The notes under the pieces were generated by a model that saw nothing but the letters and a program-made list of their open reading frames with translations, had not been told where the DNA came from and did not search any database. The translations under genes and the position numbers were made by a program. From Nocardioides bruguierae (lineage in GTDB: Bacteria > Actinomycetota > Actinomycetes > Propionibacteriales > Nocardioidaceae), in contig NZ_JAMOIL010000026.1 in the NCBI RefSeq assembly GCF_023656415.1, positions 1 to 56,289 on the forward strand: a stretch of 56,289 bases of DNA. The letters run 5' to 3'. This document shows, in pieces, positions 23,433 to 31,891 of the stretch (within the stretch, counting starts at the first letter, position 1; every line of letters begins with the position of its first letter).

Positions 23433-24299
23433 TCAGGCGGTGGGGACGGCGGCGGGCGCGCCCGCCCCGGTGAGGCGGTCGCGCAGCAGACCACCGCGGG
23501 GCGTCTCGGCCAGGTCGGCCAGCGGACCGTGCAGCCAGGCGGCGGAGTCGCTGCCGTAGGCCACGTCCCGCACGGCGTAGCCGTCGGCGGTGGTCGCCGG
23601 CAGACTGGCGTCGGAGGCGCCGCCGACCGCCAGCAGCACCGTCGCGGTGTGCTCGCGGGCGGCGGCCACGTGCGCCTCGTCCGTGACGACGAGGACGTCG
23701 ACGCCGGCCGGCACGTCCGCCCCGGGGGCGAAGCAGGCCAGGAGGGTCGGGCGGCCCTGCGGCCCGGGCGGCGCGTTCAGCGGGCCGCGGCTGGCGAAGT
23801 AGGGGCCCCGGTGGTCGGGCACGTGCACCTTGCCGGCATCCACGTACCGGCCGGTGGCGACGTCGGCGACGATCGCCCCCTCCTCCCACGAGCCCCACAG
23901 GGCCTCGGTGGCGGCGAGGTAGTCGGCTCGGGCCGCGACCAGCTCGGCCTCGGCGGCGTCGTAGGGCGTCCAGCGGCCGGAGTCGTCGCCCGAGCGGCCG
24001 GTGGGGGCGGTGGTGTCGAGGAACCACCCGGCCCGGCCGCGGCTCAGCGCGTCCAGGGTGTTGAGCGCACGGGCCGCCAGGAACGGCGGCTGCACCCACG
24101 GGGAGAGCGAGGCGACGAGCCCGATGCGGGTGGCCGTGCGCGTGGTGAACCCGGCGAGCAGGACCGGGTCCACGGACCCGTCCCCGGGCAGGACGACGGC
24201 GTCGACGCCGGCGGCGTCCAGCTCCAGGACGAGGCGGCCCAGGCGGGCCGTGGAGTCGGTGGTGGCGAACCAGACGACGAGCGGCGCGGTGCCGGTCAC
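23433..24299 (-). CDS. Compact LLM-class flavin-dependent monooxygenase homolog (copy 2)
   Basis: The protein has 288 residues, shorter than its neighbours (422 and 436). It keeps the front half of the barrel (VVWFATTDSTARLGRLVLELDAAGVDAVVLPGD; RTATRIGLVASLSPWVQPPFLAARALNTLDALSRGRAGWFLDT) and the middle (YDAAEAELVAARADYLAATEALWGSWEEGAIVADVATGRYVDAGKVHVPDHRGPYFASRGPLN). It lacks the long insert and C-terminal arm of the NtaA group. It may be a dedicated subunit, a short-form enzyme or a decaying paralog. GTG overlaps the hydrolase stop (GTGA). Confidence 0.75.
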   Translation of the reverse strand: MTGTAPLVVWFATTDSTARLGRLVLELDAAGVDAVVLPGDGSVDPVLLAGFTTRTATRIGLVASLSPWVQPPFLAARALNTLDALSRGRAGWFLDTTAPTGRSGDDSGRWTPYDAAEAELVAARADYLAATEALWGSWEEGAIVADVATGRYVDAGKVHVPDHRGPYFASRGPLNAPPGPQGRPTLLACFAPGADVPAGVDVLVVTDEAHVAAAREHTATVLLAVGGASDASLPATTADGYAVRDVAYGSDSAAWLHGPLADLAETPRGGLLRDRLTGAGAPAAVPTA

Positions 24300-25126
24300 G
24301 ACGCCTCCTGGAGGGCGACGACCTGGAGGAAGGTGTGGAAGGGGCGCACGACCTGGTCGGGGTCCTGGTCCAGGACGTACCCGCCGGCCGCGAGCTCGCG
24401 GTACTGGATGCCGGGCCGGGCCGAGACGGTGCCGTCGACGTAGGGCGCCAGCACGTCGTGCCGCCCGCACAGGAGCAGGGTGGGCAGCGAGGTCGCGGCC
24501 AGCCGCGCGACCAGGTCGGTGCGGAACACGGCCAGGTAGGCCTCGTGCCAGCGGGCGCCGGCCCGCAGCTTGTCGATGACCTCGCGGTGCTGGAGCTCGA
24601 CGGACGGCGCGCACGTGGTGTCCGGGCCGTCGATCGTGCCCACCTGCTGCCAGGCGTCGACCAGGTGACCGCCACCGGGGCGGACCTCCATCCCCCGCAC
24701 GGCCTCGTGCCAGGCCAGCCGCTCCTCGGTGCTCATCCCGAGCGCGCCCACCATGGTCAGCGAGCGCACCCGGTCCGGGTGCGCCGCGGCCAGGCAGATG
24801 GCCACGGCGCCCCCGGTGTGGTGCCCGAGCACGTCGACCTCGTCGAGGCCGAGCGCGTCGAGCACGGCGATCATGTCGCCCGCCCACACGTCCAGGTCGT
24901 AGTCCTCCGGCGGGGTGAAGGACATGCCGAAGCCCGGGGTGTCCGGTGCGAGGAGGGTGAACTCCTCGGCACCCTCCGCCGCCAGGAACCGCTGCGCGAA
25001 CGCCTCGAACATGACGCCCGAGGCGGCGGTCTGGTGCAGCAGCAGGACGGCCCGGGGGCCCTCCCCCGCGCGGCGCAGGTGGACCTGGCCGCGCGGGGTG
25101 TCGACGTAGGAGCGGTGCATCGTCAT
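24296..25126 (-). CDS. Alpha/beta hydrolase-fold protein with GHHTGG in place of the nucleophile elbow
   Basis: The protein has 276 residues with a complete alpha/beta hydrolase layout: strand and oxyanion HQTAA segment (VLLLHQTAASGVMF), APDTPGFGMSF, the elbow VLGHHTGGAVAICLAAAHP, acid position region LLLCGRHDVLAPYVD and C-terminal YVLDQDPDQVVRPFHTFL. The elbow reads G-H-H-T-G where Ser, Asp or Cys is expected, and the C-terminal catalytic His is not obvious. Thus classical esterase chemistry is doubtful; a non-hydrolytic or cofactor-free role is possible. It lies between monooxygenase genes and is probably the follow-up step in the same pathway. Confidence 0.85.
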   Translation of the reverse strand: MTMHRSYVDTPRGQVHLRRAGEGPRAVLLLHQTAASGVMFEAFAQRFLAAEGAEEFTLLAPDTPGFGMSFTPPEDYDLDVWAGDMIAVLDALGLDEVDVLGHHTGGAVAICLAAAHPDRVRSLTMVGALGMSTEERLAWHEAVRGMEVRPGGGHLVDAWQQVGTIDGPDTTCAPSVELQHREVIDKLRAGARWHEAYLAVFRTDLVARLAATSLPTLLLCGRHDVLAPYVDGTVSARPGIQYRELAAGGYVLDQDPDQVVRPFHTFLQVVALQEAS

Positions 25127-25165
25127 GGAGTCGTCAACCTTCGGTGTGGGCGGGGAGGGCGGTGC

Positions 25166-26476
25166 TCAGAAGGAGCGGAGGTTCTCGACGAGCGTGTCGT
25201 GGCTGTACTGCGTGCGCAGCAGGCCGCGCTTCTGCAGGACGGGGGCCACGCCGTCGGTCATCTCGGCGACGGACTCACGGCTGATCGGCTGGCCGTAGAT
25301 GAGGAAGCCGTCGCCGCCGACCTCCTCCATGAACTCCTCCATCTGCGAGGCGATGGCGTCGGGGGTGCCGACCATCTCGGTGGTCTGCACGCGCATGCCG
25401 GAGAAGCCCTCGCGGATGGTCTTGCCGTCCAGCTGCTTGCGCCACTCGACCAGCTGGCTCTGGTGACCGTTGGTGGAGATGTCCTCCGGGATCGGCTGGT
25501 CCGGGTCGAACTGCGACATGTCGAGCTCCATCGTGGCCGCCATGTGGGTCATCTGGACCTCGAAGTTGTGCTGCTTGCGGGCGTACCACTCCTCGTTCTT
25601 CGCCTCGGCCTCGGCCTTGGTGCGGCCGATGATCGGGTAGATGACGGGGAAGACCTTGATGTCGTCGGGGTTGCGGCCGAACGTCGCGGCGCGGGCCCGG
25701 ATGTCGTCGCGGTACTCCTTGGCCCGCTCGATGCCCGAGGGGATGCAGAGGATGACGTCGGCGTTCGCGGCGGCGAAGTCGCGACCGCGCGGCGAGCCGC
25801 CGGCCTGGCAGATCGCGGGGCGGCCGTTCGGGCCGGCCGGCAGGTTCAGCGGGCCACGGGACTTGAAGTACTCGCCCTCGTGGTGGATCGGGTTCACCTG
25901 GTTGAAGTCGGCGTAGTAGCCGGACTCGGCGTCGGCCAGGATCGCGTCGTTGGAGAACGAGCCCCACAGCTTCTTGACGACGTCCATGAACTCGGAGGCG
26001 ATGTCGTAGCGCTTGTCGTGCTCGGGGAGCTTGTCCATGCCGTAGTTCTGCGCGGCGCGGTCCTCGGAGGAGGTGACGACGTTCCAGCCGATGCGACCGC
26101 CGGAGAGGTTGTTCAGCGTCGCGAACTGACGGGCCAGCTGGTAGGGGTGGTAGAAGGTCGTCGACGCGGTGGCGATGACGCCCATGTGCTCGGTGACCTC
26201 GAGCAGCGCAGCGGCGGCGGCCACCGGGTCCATCTTCGGGGCGTAGCGGGCGTGCTTGAGCTCGATCTCCGCGGTGCCCTGGTAGATGTCGGAGACCATC
26301 AGGGAGTCCTCGATCATGAGGAAGTCGAACCCGGCGCGCTCCAGGTTGCGGACCATGTCCTTGTAGAAGCGCAGGTTGAGGTAGTTCTTCGTGGAGTCGT
26401 AGCCCGAGTACGGGGTCTTCCACTCCGGAGCGGCGAGGTTGCCGAACCAGCCAAGACGGAACGGGTCGATGGCCAT
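25166..26476 (-). CDS. LLM-class FMN-dependent monooxygenase, NtaA/DszA family (copy 1)
   Basis: The protein has 436 residues. The family pattern is complete: FRLGWFGNLAAPEWKTPYSG, FDFLMIEDSLMVSDIYQGTAE, MGVIATASTTFYHPYQLARQFATLNNLSGGRIGWNVVTSSEDRAAQNYG, the EHDKRYDIASEFMDVVKKLW loop, ICQAGGSPRGRDFAAANAD and EEVGGDGFLIYGQPISRESVAEM. The protein contains no obvious export signal and needs FMNH2 from a reductase. It is the first enzyme gene after the transporter and 39 bases upstream of the hydrolase gene. Its divergence from copy 3 suggests it acts on a different substrate or pathway step. Confidence 0.92.
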   Translation of the reverse strand: MAIDPFRLGWFGNLAAPEWKTPYSGYDSTKNYLNLRFYKDMVRNLERAGFDFLMIEDSLMVSDIYQGTAEIELKHARYAPKMDPVAAAAALLEVTEHMGVIATASTTFYHPYQLARQFATLNNLSGGRIGWNVVTSSEDRAAQNYGMDKLPEHDKRYDIASEFMDVVKKLWGSFSNDAILADAESGYYADFNQVNPIHHEGEYFKSRGPLNLPAGPNGRPAICQAGGSPRGRDFAAANADVILCIPSGIERAKEYRDDIRARAATFGRNPDDIKVFPVIYPIIGRTKAEAEAKNEEWYARKQHNFEVQMTHMAATMELDMSQFDPDQPIPEDISTNGHQSQLVEWRKQLDGKTIREGFSGMRVQTTEMVGTPDAIASQMEEFMEEVGGDGFLIYGQPISRESVAEMTDGVAPVLQKRGLLRTQYSHDTLVENLRSF

Positions 26477-26518
26477 GGTGAGTCCTCTCTTGCCGGCGAC
26501 GGCGCCGGGTGCGGTGCA

Positions 26519-26585
26519 GGTGCTGCTGGGGTGCGGGTCAGGGGTGGTGCTGCTGGGTGCTGCTGGGTGCTGCTGGGTTGCTGCG
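26519..26585. repeat. Tandem GGTGCTGCTG repeats between ATPase and monooxygenase
   Basis: GGTGCTGCTG occurs at 26519-26528 and then three times in tandem at 26546-26575, with a degenerate fourth at 26576-26585. On the coding (minus) strand the unit reads CAGCAGCACC and lies in the gap after the ATPase gene. The same unit occurs 3' of other genes in this window. Confidence 0.75.
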
Positions 26586-26623
26586 GGGGGGGATCAGGCA
26601 GGGGGACGGGCCGGGGAGCCCCG

Positions 26624-28201
26624 TCAGGCGGCTCCCTCGGTCGCCGACGCGGTGACGGCGGCGTGGTCGAGCTCGCTCGCGGCGAGCAACGACTCCTCGG
26701 TGAGGTCGGCGCCGGAGAGCTCCGCGACGATCCGGCCCTCGTGCAGCACGAGGACGCGGTGGCAGATGGCGGCGAGCATCTCGTGCTCGCCGGAGAAGAC
26801 CAGGACGGCCGAGCCGCTGCTCGCGGCGTCCATGGCGCGGCCCAGGAGGTCCTTCGCGGCGCCCGGGTCGACGCCCTGGGTCGGCTCGTCGAGCAGCAGG
26901 ACCTGCGGGTCCAGCTGCATCCACTTGCCGAAGACGATCTTCTGCTGGTTGCCGCCGGAGAAGCCGCCGAGGGGGCGCTCGGGGTCGTGCGGGTGCACGC
27001 CCACACCGGCCATGAGCTCCTCGGCCTTCGCCCGGATCAGGCTGTTGCTCACGCTGCCGCGCTTGCGCAGCTGCGGGACGACGGGGAGCGTGATGTTCTC
27101 CTCGGCCGAGCCGGCGACCCAGATGCCGTCGCGCAGCCGGTTGCCGGGCACCAGGACCATGCCGGCGTCGATGATCCGCGACGGCGTGGCGCCGGTGAGG
27201 TCCGCGCCGTCGACGAGCACGGTGCCGGACACGGTCTCGGTGGCGCCGCCGAGCAGGTTGGCCAGCTCCTCCTGGCCCATGCCGGCCAGGCCGGTGAAGC
27301 CGACGACCTCGCCGGCGGCCACGTGGAAGGTGGCGTCGCGGACGACGGGGCCGGTGAGGGCGTCCACCGCGACCCGGACCTCGCCCGGGGTGACGTTCGG
27401 CGGGTCGGGGTAGAACTCGTCCATCCGACGGCCGAGCATCGCCGCGACGATCTCGGCGCGGTCGGTGTCCTCGATCCGGGTCTCCAGGACGTCGCGGCCG
27501 GCGCGCATCACGGTGGCGCGGTCGCAGACCTCCATCACCTCGGCGAGGCGGTGGCTGATGAAGATGACGGCGCTGCCGAGGTCGGCCACGGTGCGCATCA
27601 GCGTCAGCAGCCGGTCGGCCTCCGGCTTGGGCAGCGCCGCCGTGGGCTCGTCCAGGATGAACAGCTGGCCGGCCGCGTCGTCGGGCATGAGGCGCATGGC
27701 CCGGACGACGGCGACCAGCGCCCGCTCGGACGGGCTGAGCGTCGAGACCTTGGCGTCGAGGTCGAAGTGGAAGCCGACCCGGTCCATCAGCTCGGTGTAG
27801 ATCCTGCGCTCGCGCCGGGTGTTGACCGGCAGCAGCAGCCTGGTGCCGTAGCGGGCGTTGGCGCCGAGGTTCTCGAGCACCGTCATCTCGTCGACCAGGC
27901 CGATGTCCTGGTGGATGACGGCGATGCCGTGCTCGTGGGCGGCCTCGACCGGGAGGTGGACCTGGCGGTCGTAGACCTCGACCGTGCCGGAGTCGGGGCC
28001 GATGACCCCGGTCAGGGACTTCACGAGGGTGGACTTGCCGCAGCCGTTCTGGCCGAGCAGGGCGTGGACCTCGCCGACCCGGACGGTCAGGTCGAGGTGC
28101 TCGAGGGCGACGGCGCCGCCGTAGGTCTTGCGCAGGGAGCGGACCTTCAGCGCCGGGGCCGGGCCGGCCTGCTCCACGGGGAGGCGGGTCGCGGTGCTCA
28201 C
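26624..28201 (-). CDS. Tandem ABC ATPase of ribose/monosaccharide type (RbsA-like)
   Basis: The protein has 525 residues and two ABC modules. Module 1 has Walker A GQNGCGKST, a poor signature (LSPSERALVAVVRAM rather than LSxAxxQ) and Walker B LFILDEPTAALPKPEADRL. Module 2 has a degenerate P-loop (FTGLAGMGQEELANLLGG), a good signature (FSGGNQQKIVFGKW) and Walker B VLLLDEPTQGVDPGAAKDL. This asymmetry is usual for CUT2-type sugar transporters. The GTG start overlaps the permease stop (GTGA). Confidence 0.92.
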   Translation of the reverse strand: MSTATRLPVEQAGPAPALKVRSLRKTYGGAVALEHLDLTVRVGEVHALLGQNGCGKSTLVKSLTGVIGPDSGTVEVYDRQVHLPVEAAHEHGIAVIHQDIGLVDEMTVLENLGANARYGTRLLLPVNTRRERRIYTELMDRVGFHFDLDAKVSTLSPSERALVAVVRAMRLMPDDAAGQLFILDEPTAALPKPEADRLLTLMRTVADLGSAVIFISHRLAEVMEVCDRATVMRAGRDVLETRIEDTDRAEIVAAMLGRRMDEFYPDPPNVTPGEVRVAVDALTGPVVRDATFHVAAGEVVGFTGLAGMGQEELANLLGGATETVSGTVLVDGADLTGATPSRIIDAGMVLVPGNRLRDGIWVAGSAEENITLPVVPQLRKRGSVSNSLIRAKAEELMAGVGVHPHDPERPLGGFSGGNQQKIVFGKWMQLDPQVLLLDEPTQGVDPGAAKDLLGRAMDAASSGSAVLVFSGEHEMLAAICHRVLVLHEGRIVAELSGADLTEESLLAASELDHAAVTASATEGAA

Positions 28202-29211
28202 TTGGCACCACCGGCGCGGCGACGTCCGGCGATCTTCGCGGCGGCGACCGAGAGCATCAGCGCGAGGCCGTAGAAGAGGTTGGTCACCCAGGTCTCGGCG
28301 CCGAGGATCTGCAGCGCGGTGATGCCGACGGTGAGCAGGTAGAGGGCAGCGATGGTGCCCCAGGCGTTGAAGCGGCCGACGGTGATGGCGGTGGAGCCGA
28401 GGAACGCGGCGGCGAACGGCTGGAGCATGTACTGGCCGCCGGCCGAGGGGTCGACCGCGCCGAAGTAGCCGAAGAAGCAGACGCCGAGGAACGCGGCGAG
28501 CAGGCCCGAGACCACGTAGGCGCCGGTGCGGATGCGGTTGACCGGGATGCCGGCGAGGGTGGCGGCGTTGCGGTTGCCACCGATGAAGAGCGAGTACCGG
28601 CCCAGCGGGGTGCGCTGGTAGACGTACCAGAGCACGATCACGAGGATCCACGCGTACCAGGTGATCAGGGGGATGCCGGCGATCTGGGAGCGGGAGAAGT
28701 TGATGAACCCGTCCGAGGCGCCGGCCACGATGCGGCTGTCGGTGATGAGGTAGCTCAGGCCGGCGAGCGCCGTGTAGGAGCCGAGGGTGGCGACGAAGGA
28801 GTCGACGCCGATCCGCACCACCAGCAGGGCGTTGACCAGGCCGACGCAGGCGCCGAGCGCCAGCGCCAGCGGGATGGCCACGGCCGGCGAGGTGCCGTTG
28901 GTGGTGAGCTGGCCGATGACGGCGGCCGAGGCGACCATCGTCTGCGAGATCGAGAGGTCGAAGTCGCCCATGCGCAGCACCACGGTGGCGGTGAGGGCGA
29001 GGAGGAGCACCAGCGACTGCGCGTTCAGCATGGTGGTGAACAGCGAGGCGGTGCGGAACTGCGGGATCGTGGCCATGCAGACGGCGACGAGGACGACGAG
29101 GGCGCCGACGAGCGCCCACTTCTCGAACAGGCCGCTGACGTCGGTCTTGCGACGGGCGGCGCTCTTCTCCGGCGTGCCGGAGCCGGCGGGCGCGGTGGTG
29201 GACGTGGCCAT
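28198..29211 (-). CDS. CUT2-type ABC permease (RbsC-like)
   Basis: The protein has 337 residues with eight to ten membrane helices and the BPD_transp_2 pattern (VLLLALTATVVLRMGDFDLSISQTMVASAA; ALLVVRIGVDSFVATLGSYTALAGLSYLITDS; RTPLGRYSLFIGGNRNAATLAGIPVNRIR). The family takes up ribose, other sugars, nucleoside-like molecules or autoinducer-2. It forms the channel together with the adjacent ATPase and binding protein. ATG is preceded by GGAG at suitable distance. A 120-base gap with an imperfect GCTGCTGG repeat separates it from the binding protein gene. Confidence 0.93.
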   Translation of the reverse strand: MATSTTAPAGSGTPEKSAARRKTDVSGLFEKWALVGALVVLVAVCMATIPQFRTASLFTTMLNAQSLVLLLALTATVVLRMGDFDLSISQTMVASAAVIGQLTTNGTSPAVAIPLALALGACVGLVNALLVVRIGVDSFVATLGSYTALAGLSYLITDSRIVAGASDGFINFSRSQIAGIPLITWYAWILVIVLWYVYQRTPLGRYSLFIGGNRNAATLAGIPVNRIRTGAYVVSGLLAAFLGVCFFGYFGAVDPSAGGQYMLQPFAAAFLGSTAITVGRFNAWGTIAALYLLTVGITALQILGAETWVTNLFYGLALMLSVAAAKIAGRRRAGGAK

Positions 29212-29331
29212 GGGTGGCTCTCCTCGGGAGGGGCGGGGCGCTGCTGGGAGGTGGTGCCCGCGACGCGGGAGCGGGACGGACCGCCCGCCCCCGCGTCAGG
29301 GAGTGCTGCTGGTGCTTCTGGGGGCTGCTGG

Positions 29332-30477
29332 TCAGCCGTTCCAGGCCTCGGTGAAGGCGGACTGGAAGTCGACGTACGCGGGCCAGATGTCCTCGGTCGA
29401 GCCGTCGCCGACGGTCTCGGAGTCGATGATCCGGGTCGGGATCACGTAGCCGGGGGCGTCCTCACCGGTCATGGCGCGGAGCAGGTCGTCGACCGAGAGC
29501 CAGCCGAGCCAGTCGGTCGGCGGGGTGCCGACGGTGACGTCCTGGGTGCCGTCGAGGACCCAGGCGATGTTGGCCTCCAGGCCGTCGCGGGAGATGACCT
29601 TGGCGTCCGAGCCGGCGGCCGCGATCACGGGGGTCACGTAGGTGACGGCGGAGTCCCACACCGGGATCACGTAGTTGGTGTCGGGGTTCTTCTGCAGGGA
29701 GGACTGCAGCTGGGCGCCGACGTCCGTGGCCGCGTTGGCGAGGTCGATGTCGAGCATGTCGACGTTGCAGTCGGAGCACTCGGCCTTGATCTCGGCCTCG
29801 GCGGCGGTGGCCATGAGGTCCCACACCTTGATGGCGGAGGAGTAGATGATCGAGATGGTGGCGTCGCAGCCGGAGTCGGCGAGCGCCCAGTCGGCCATCG
29901 TCGCGCCGTCGGCGGAGAAGTCCGAGGTCAGGTTGCCGTAGAGACCCTCGGCGAGCTCGTCGTCGGGGTCGGAGTTCAGCGTGTTCTGCACCGGGATGCC
30001 GGCGGCGTCGGCGTCGGCCAGGGCCGAGGAGACCACCGAGGGGTCGATGCCGACGAGGATGATGCCGGCCGCGCCCTGGGCGATGGCCTGCTCGATGCCC
30101 TCGTTGTAGCGGTTGGTGGAGCCCTGGCCGTCGTAGGACTTCACGGAGACGCCGGCGGCGTCCGCGGCCTCCTCGACACCGGCCAGCATGTCGGAGCTGA
30201 ACTGGTTCATGGTGACGGTGATGAACCAGATGGTCTCGCCGGAGACGGCGTCCAGGTCGATCGGGCTGTCCGGGGCGAGCAGGTCCACCTCGGCGGAGGC
30301 GGCCTCGACCTTGGGCTGCACAGAGTCGACGCAGGACTGCTGGGCGTCGGTCAGGTCGGCGGTGCTGGCGCTGCTCGAGTCGTCACTGGCTTCGGTGGCG
30401 CTCGTGCAGGCGGTCATCGACAGGGCGAGCGCGGTGGCCGCGGCGGCCAGGGCGATCGTGGTGCGACGGGGCTTCAT
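29332..30477 (-). CDS. Substrate-binding lipoprotein of the CUT2-type transporter (RbsB-like)
   Basis: The protein has 381 residues. The lipoprotein signal has lipobox MTAC (about 21-24), then a Ser-rich linker and two periplasmic-binding lobes (ETIWFITVTMNQFSSDMLAGVEEAADAAGVSVKSYDGQGSTNRYNEGIEQAIAQGAAGIILVGIDPSVV and the hinge part VISRDGLEANIAWVLDGTQDVTVGTPPTDWLGW). The PBP type 1 fold is that of ribose/AI-2 binding proteins. A CxxC pair (ECSDCN) sits mid-protein. It is the first gene of the transporter and monooxygenase operon. Confidence 0.92.
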   Translation of the reverse strand: MKPRRTTIALAAAATALALSMTACTSATEASDDSSSASTADLTDAQQSCVDSVQPKVEAASAEVDLLAPDSPIDLDAVSGETIWFITVTMNQFSSDMLAGVEEAADAAGVSVKSYDGQGSTNRYNEGIEQAIAQGAAGIILVGIDPSVVSSALADADAAGIPVQNTLNSDPDDELAEGLYGNLTSDFSADGATMADWALADSGCDATISIIYSSAIKVWDLMATAAEAEIKAECSDCNVDMLDIDLANAATDVGAQLQSSLQKNPDTNYVIPVWDSAVTYVTPVIAAAGSDAKVISRDGLEANIAWVLDGTQDVTVGTPPTDWLGWLSVDDLLRAMTGEDAPGYVIPTRIIDSETVGDGSTEDIWPAYVDFQSAFTEAWNG

Positions 30478-30615
30478 GTGGTCTCCGTGTGGGTCAGGGG
30501 TGAGAGCGGGGAGCAGGCCCTCCCGAGCGGTGAGGTGAAGTCCAGTCGGTTGCGGTTTCCCTCCCGTGCCGCCGCCATTCAGCGTTCATTGCGCCCGGTT
30601 TCGGGCGGCGTGGTC

Positions 30616-30632
30616 ACGGCGTAATACGCCGT
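30616..30632. promoter_or_regulatory. Candidate GntR operator palindrome
   Basis: ACGGCGTAATACGCCGT is a perfect palindrome of two 8-base arms around one central A, the typical shape of a GntR-family operator. It is the only AT-containing symmetrical site in the region and lies upstream of the transporter operon, next to the GntR gene. Confidence 0.5.
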
Positions 30633-30840
30633 TTCGGCCCCGCTCCCCCGCCTGCGGAGGGCCTCGGGTCACGGCGGACAAGGACGTGTGACCTGGCACG
30701 TAGGGCCATGTCCGCGCCCCGACGGGACGCTCGCGGGCCCTCCGACCCCCTTGCGCCGGGACGCAGGACCCCCGTGGCGCACCCGGTGCGGGGCAGGCGC
30801 GTGCCCGATGCGCACCTGGCGCGTGGCCGTCCGGAGGCCC

Positions 30841-30872
30841 GAGGGCCCCGCACCGGACGGTGCGGGGCCCTC
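30841..30872 (-). terminator. Terminator of the GntR gene
   Basis: A perfect 14-base stem (GAGGGCCCCGCACC with GGTGCGGGGCCCTC) and GGAC loop begins 23 bases after the GntR stop codon on the minus strand. Confidence 0.75.
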
Positions 30873-30895
30873 GAGGGAGGAGGCGAGGGACGGCG

Positions 30896-31636
30896 TCAGA
30901 GGCCGTGCGGCCCGCCGACCGGGAAGGAGACGCGGTCGGCGCGGTAGTGGCTGAAGGTGTACTCGTAGGGCACGCCGTCGGTGCCGTGCAGCACCTGCTC
31001 GCGCATGAGCACGGGCGCGCCCTCGCGCAGGTCGAGCAGGCGGGCGGTGTCCGCGTCGACCGCGACGGCGTCCACCACCGTGTCGATGTGGCCGAGGTCC
31101 ACGCCGAAGACGGAGCGGAAGGCGTCCGCCAGGCTCGGGCAGGTGGCCCAGCGCGCCGGCTGCTGGTAGCCCGGGCGGTAGTAGGCGATCCGCACGCCGA
31201 TCGGCTCGACGCCGTGGGGGCGGACCCGCTCGAAGACGTGCTCGACCAGCCCCACGGACTCGGCGGTGATCTCGAGTCGCTTGCGGATGAGCGGGGTGGA
31301 TGGGACGATCCGGTCGTCGGTGATGCGCACCATGAACCCGGCCGGCGCCTGCCACGGGAGGATGTCGTCGACGGGGACCTGGTAGTAGTCCTGCGCCACA
31401 CGGGTGCCGCTGCGGCGCTGACGGACCACGAGGCCCTCGGCCGCGAGCTGCTGGAGGGCGAGGCGGACGCTGGCGCGGGAGACGCCGAACGTCTTGATCA
31501 GGTGGTCCTCGACGAGCTGCTCGTCGTTGATGAGGAAGCCGGAGCGGATGAGGCTGCGCACGTGCTCGTAGGCACGGCGCACCTGGTTGGACGGGGCCGG
31601 TTCGCGATGCGAGGCCACGGAGAGCTGAGCGGGCAC
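30896..31636 (-). CDS. GntR-family regulator with UTRA domain (HutC subfamily)
   Basis: The protein has 246 residues. The N-terminal winged helix (RRAYEHVRSLIRSGFLINDEQLVEDHLIKTFGVSRASVRLALQQLAAEGLVVRQRRSGTRV) is followed by a UTRA effector domain (DRIVPSTPLIRKRLEITAESVGLVEHVFERVRPHGVEPIGVRIAYYR ... VLMREQVLHGTDGVPYEYTFSHYRADRVSFPV). The GTG start at 31636 was chosen because GGAGGAG lies at ideal spacing; a longer frame upstream has no such site. It lies between the reductase pair and the transporter operon and probably represses both until the pathway substrate binds the UTRA domain. Confidence 0.92.
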   Translation of the reverse strand: MPAQLSVASHREPAPSNQVRRAYEHVRSLIRSGFLINDEQLVEDHLIKTFGVSRASVRLALQQLAAEGLVVRQRRSGTRVAQDYYQVPVDDILPWQAPAGFMVRITDDRIVPSTPLIRKRLEITAESVGLVEHVFERVRPHGVEPIGVRIAYYRPGYQQPARWATCPSLADAFRSVFGVDLGHIDTVVDAVAVDADTARLLDLREGAPVLMREQVLHGTDGVPYEYTFSHYRADRVSFPVGGPHGL

Positions 31637-31842
31637 GGGGCACTCCTCCGGGGGGATGAAGACGGCCGGGGAAGCGACCGCTCCTCCACGGTAGGAAGAC
31701 CCTGTTTCAAGCCCGTAACGCAGCACCACACGCGTCGTCATTTAACGTGGCGTGCGTCACGGCAAGCGCCTGACCTGCCAAGACGCTCCCGACAGATGTC
31801 GGGTAGGAGTGGTCTCAGGCCGGCACGGGGGTGGTCGCCCGA

Positions 31843-31869
31843 CCCGCGGGCACGACGCTGTGCCGCGGG
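31843..31869 (-). terminator. Hairpin after the flavin reductase gene
   Basis: CCCGCGGGCAC pairs with GTGCCGCGGG with one bulged base and a six-base loop, starting about 23 bases beyond the flavin reductase stop on the minus strand. It probably ends the reductase transcript before the GntR promoter. Confidence 0.5.
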
Positions 31870-31891
31870 TGCGGGGACGAGGGGGGCCGGG

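Larger units (their letters stand above)
30478..30895. promoter_or_regulatory. Regulatory region upstream of the transporter operon
   Basis: The 418 bases separate the GntR stop from the transporter operon start, both genes on the minus strand. They contain a terminator hairpin (30841-30872) and a 17-base palindrome (30616-30632) about 140 bases upstream of the binding-protein start. No gene is supported here. Confidence 0.6.

Noticed and set aside
21922..24675. A 917-codon open frame on the minus strand
   Set aside because: It overlaps the real monooxygenase and hydrolase genes in another frame; residues are Arg/Ser/Pro-rich and match nothing.
24335..28273. A 1312-codon open frame on the plus strand
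   Set aside because: It runs antisense through the hydrolase, monooxygenase and ATPase genes, is Arg/Gly/Val/Asp-rich without any domain, and arises from GC-rich codon bias.
30478..30895. Riboswitch upstream of the transporter operon
   Set aside because: The hairpins present are a terminator and a simple palindrome; no conserved FMN, SAM or other riboswitch core is recognisable.
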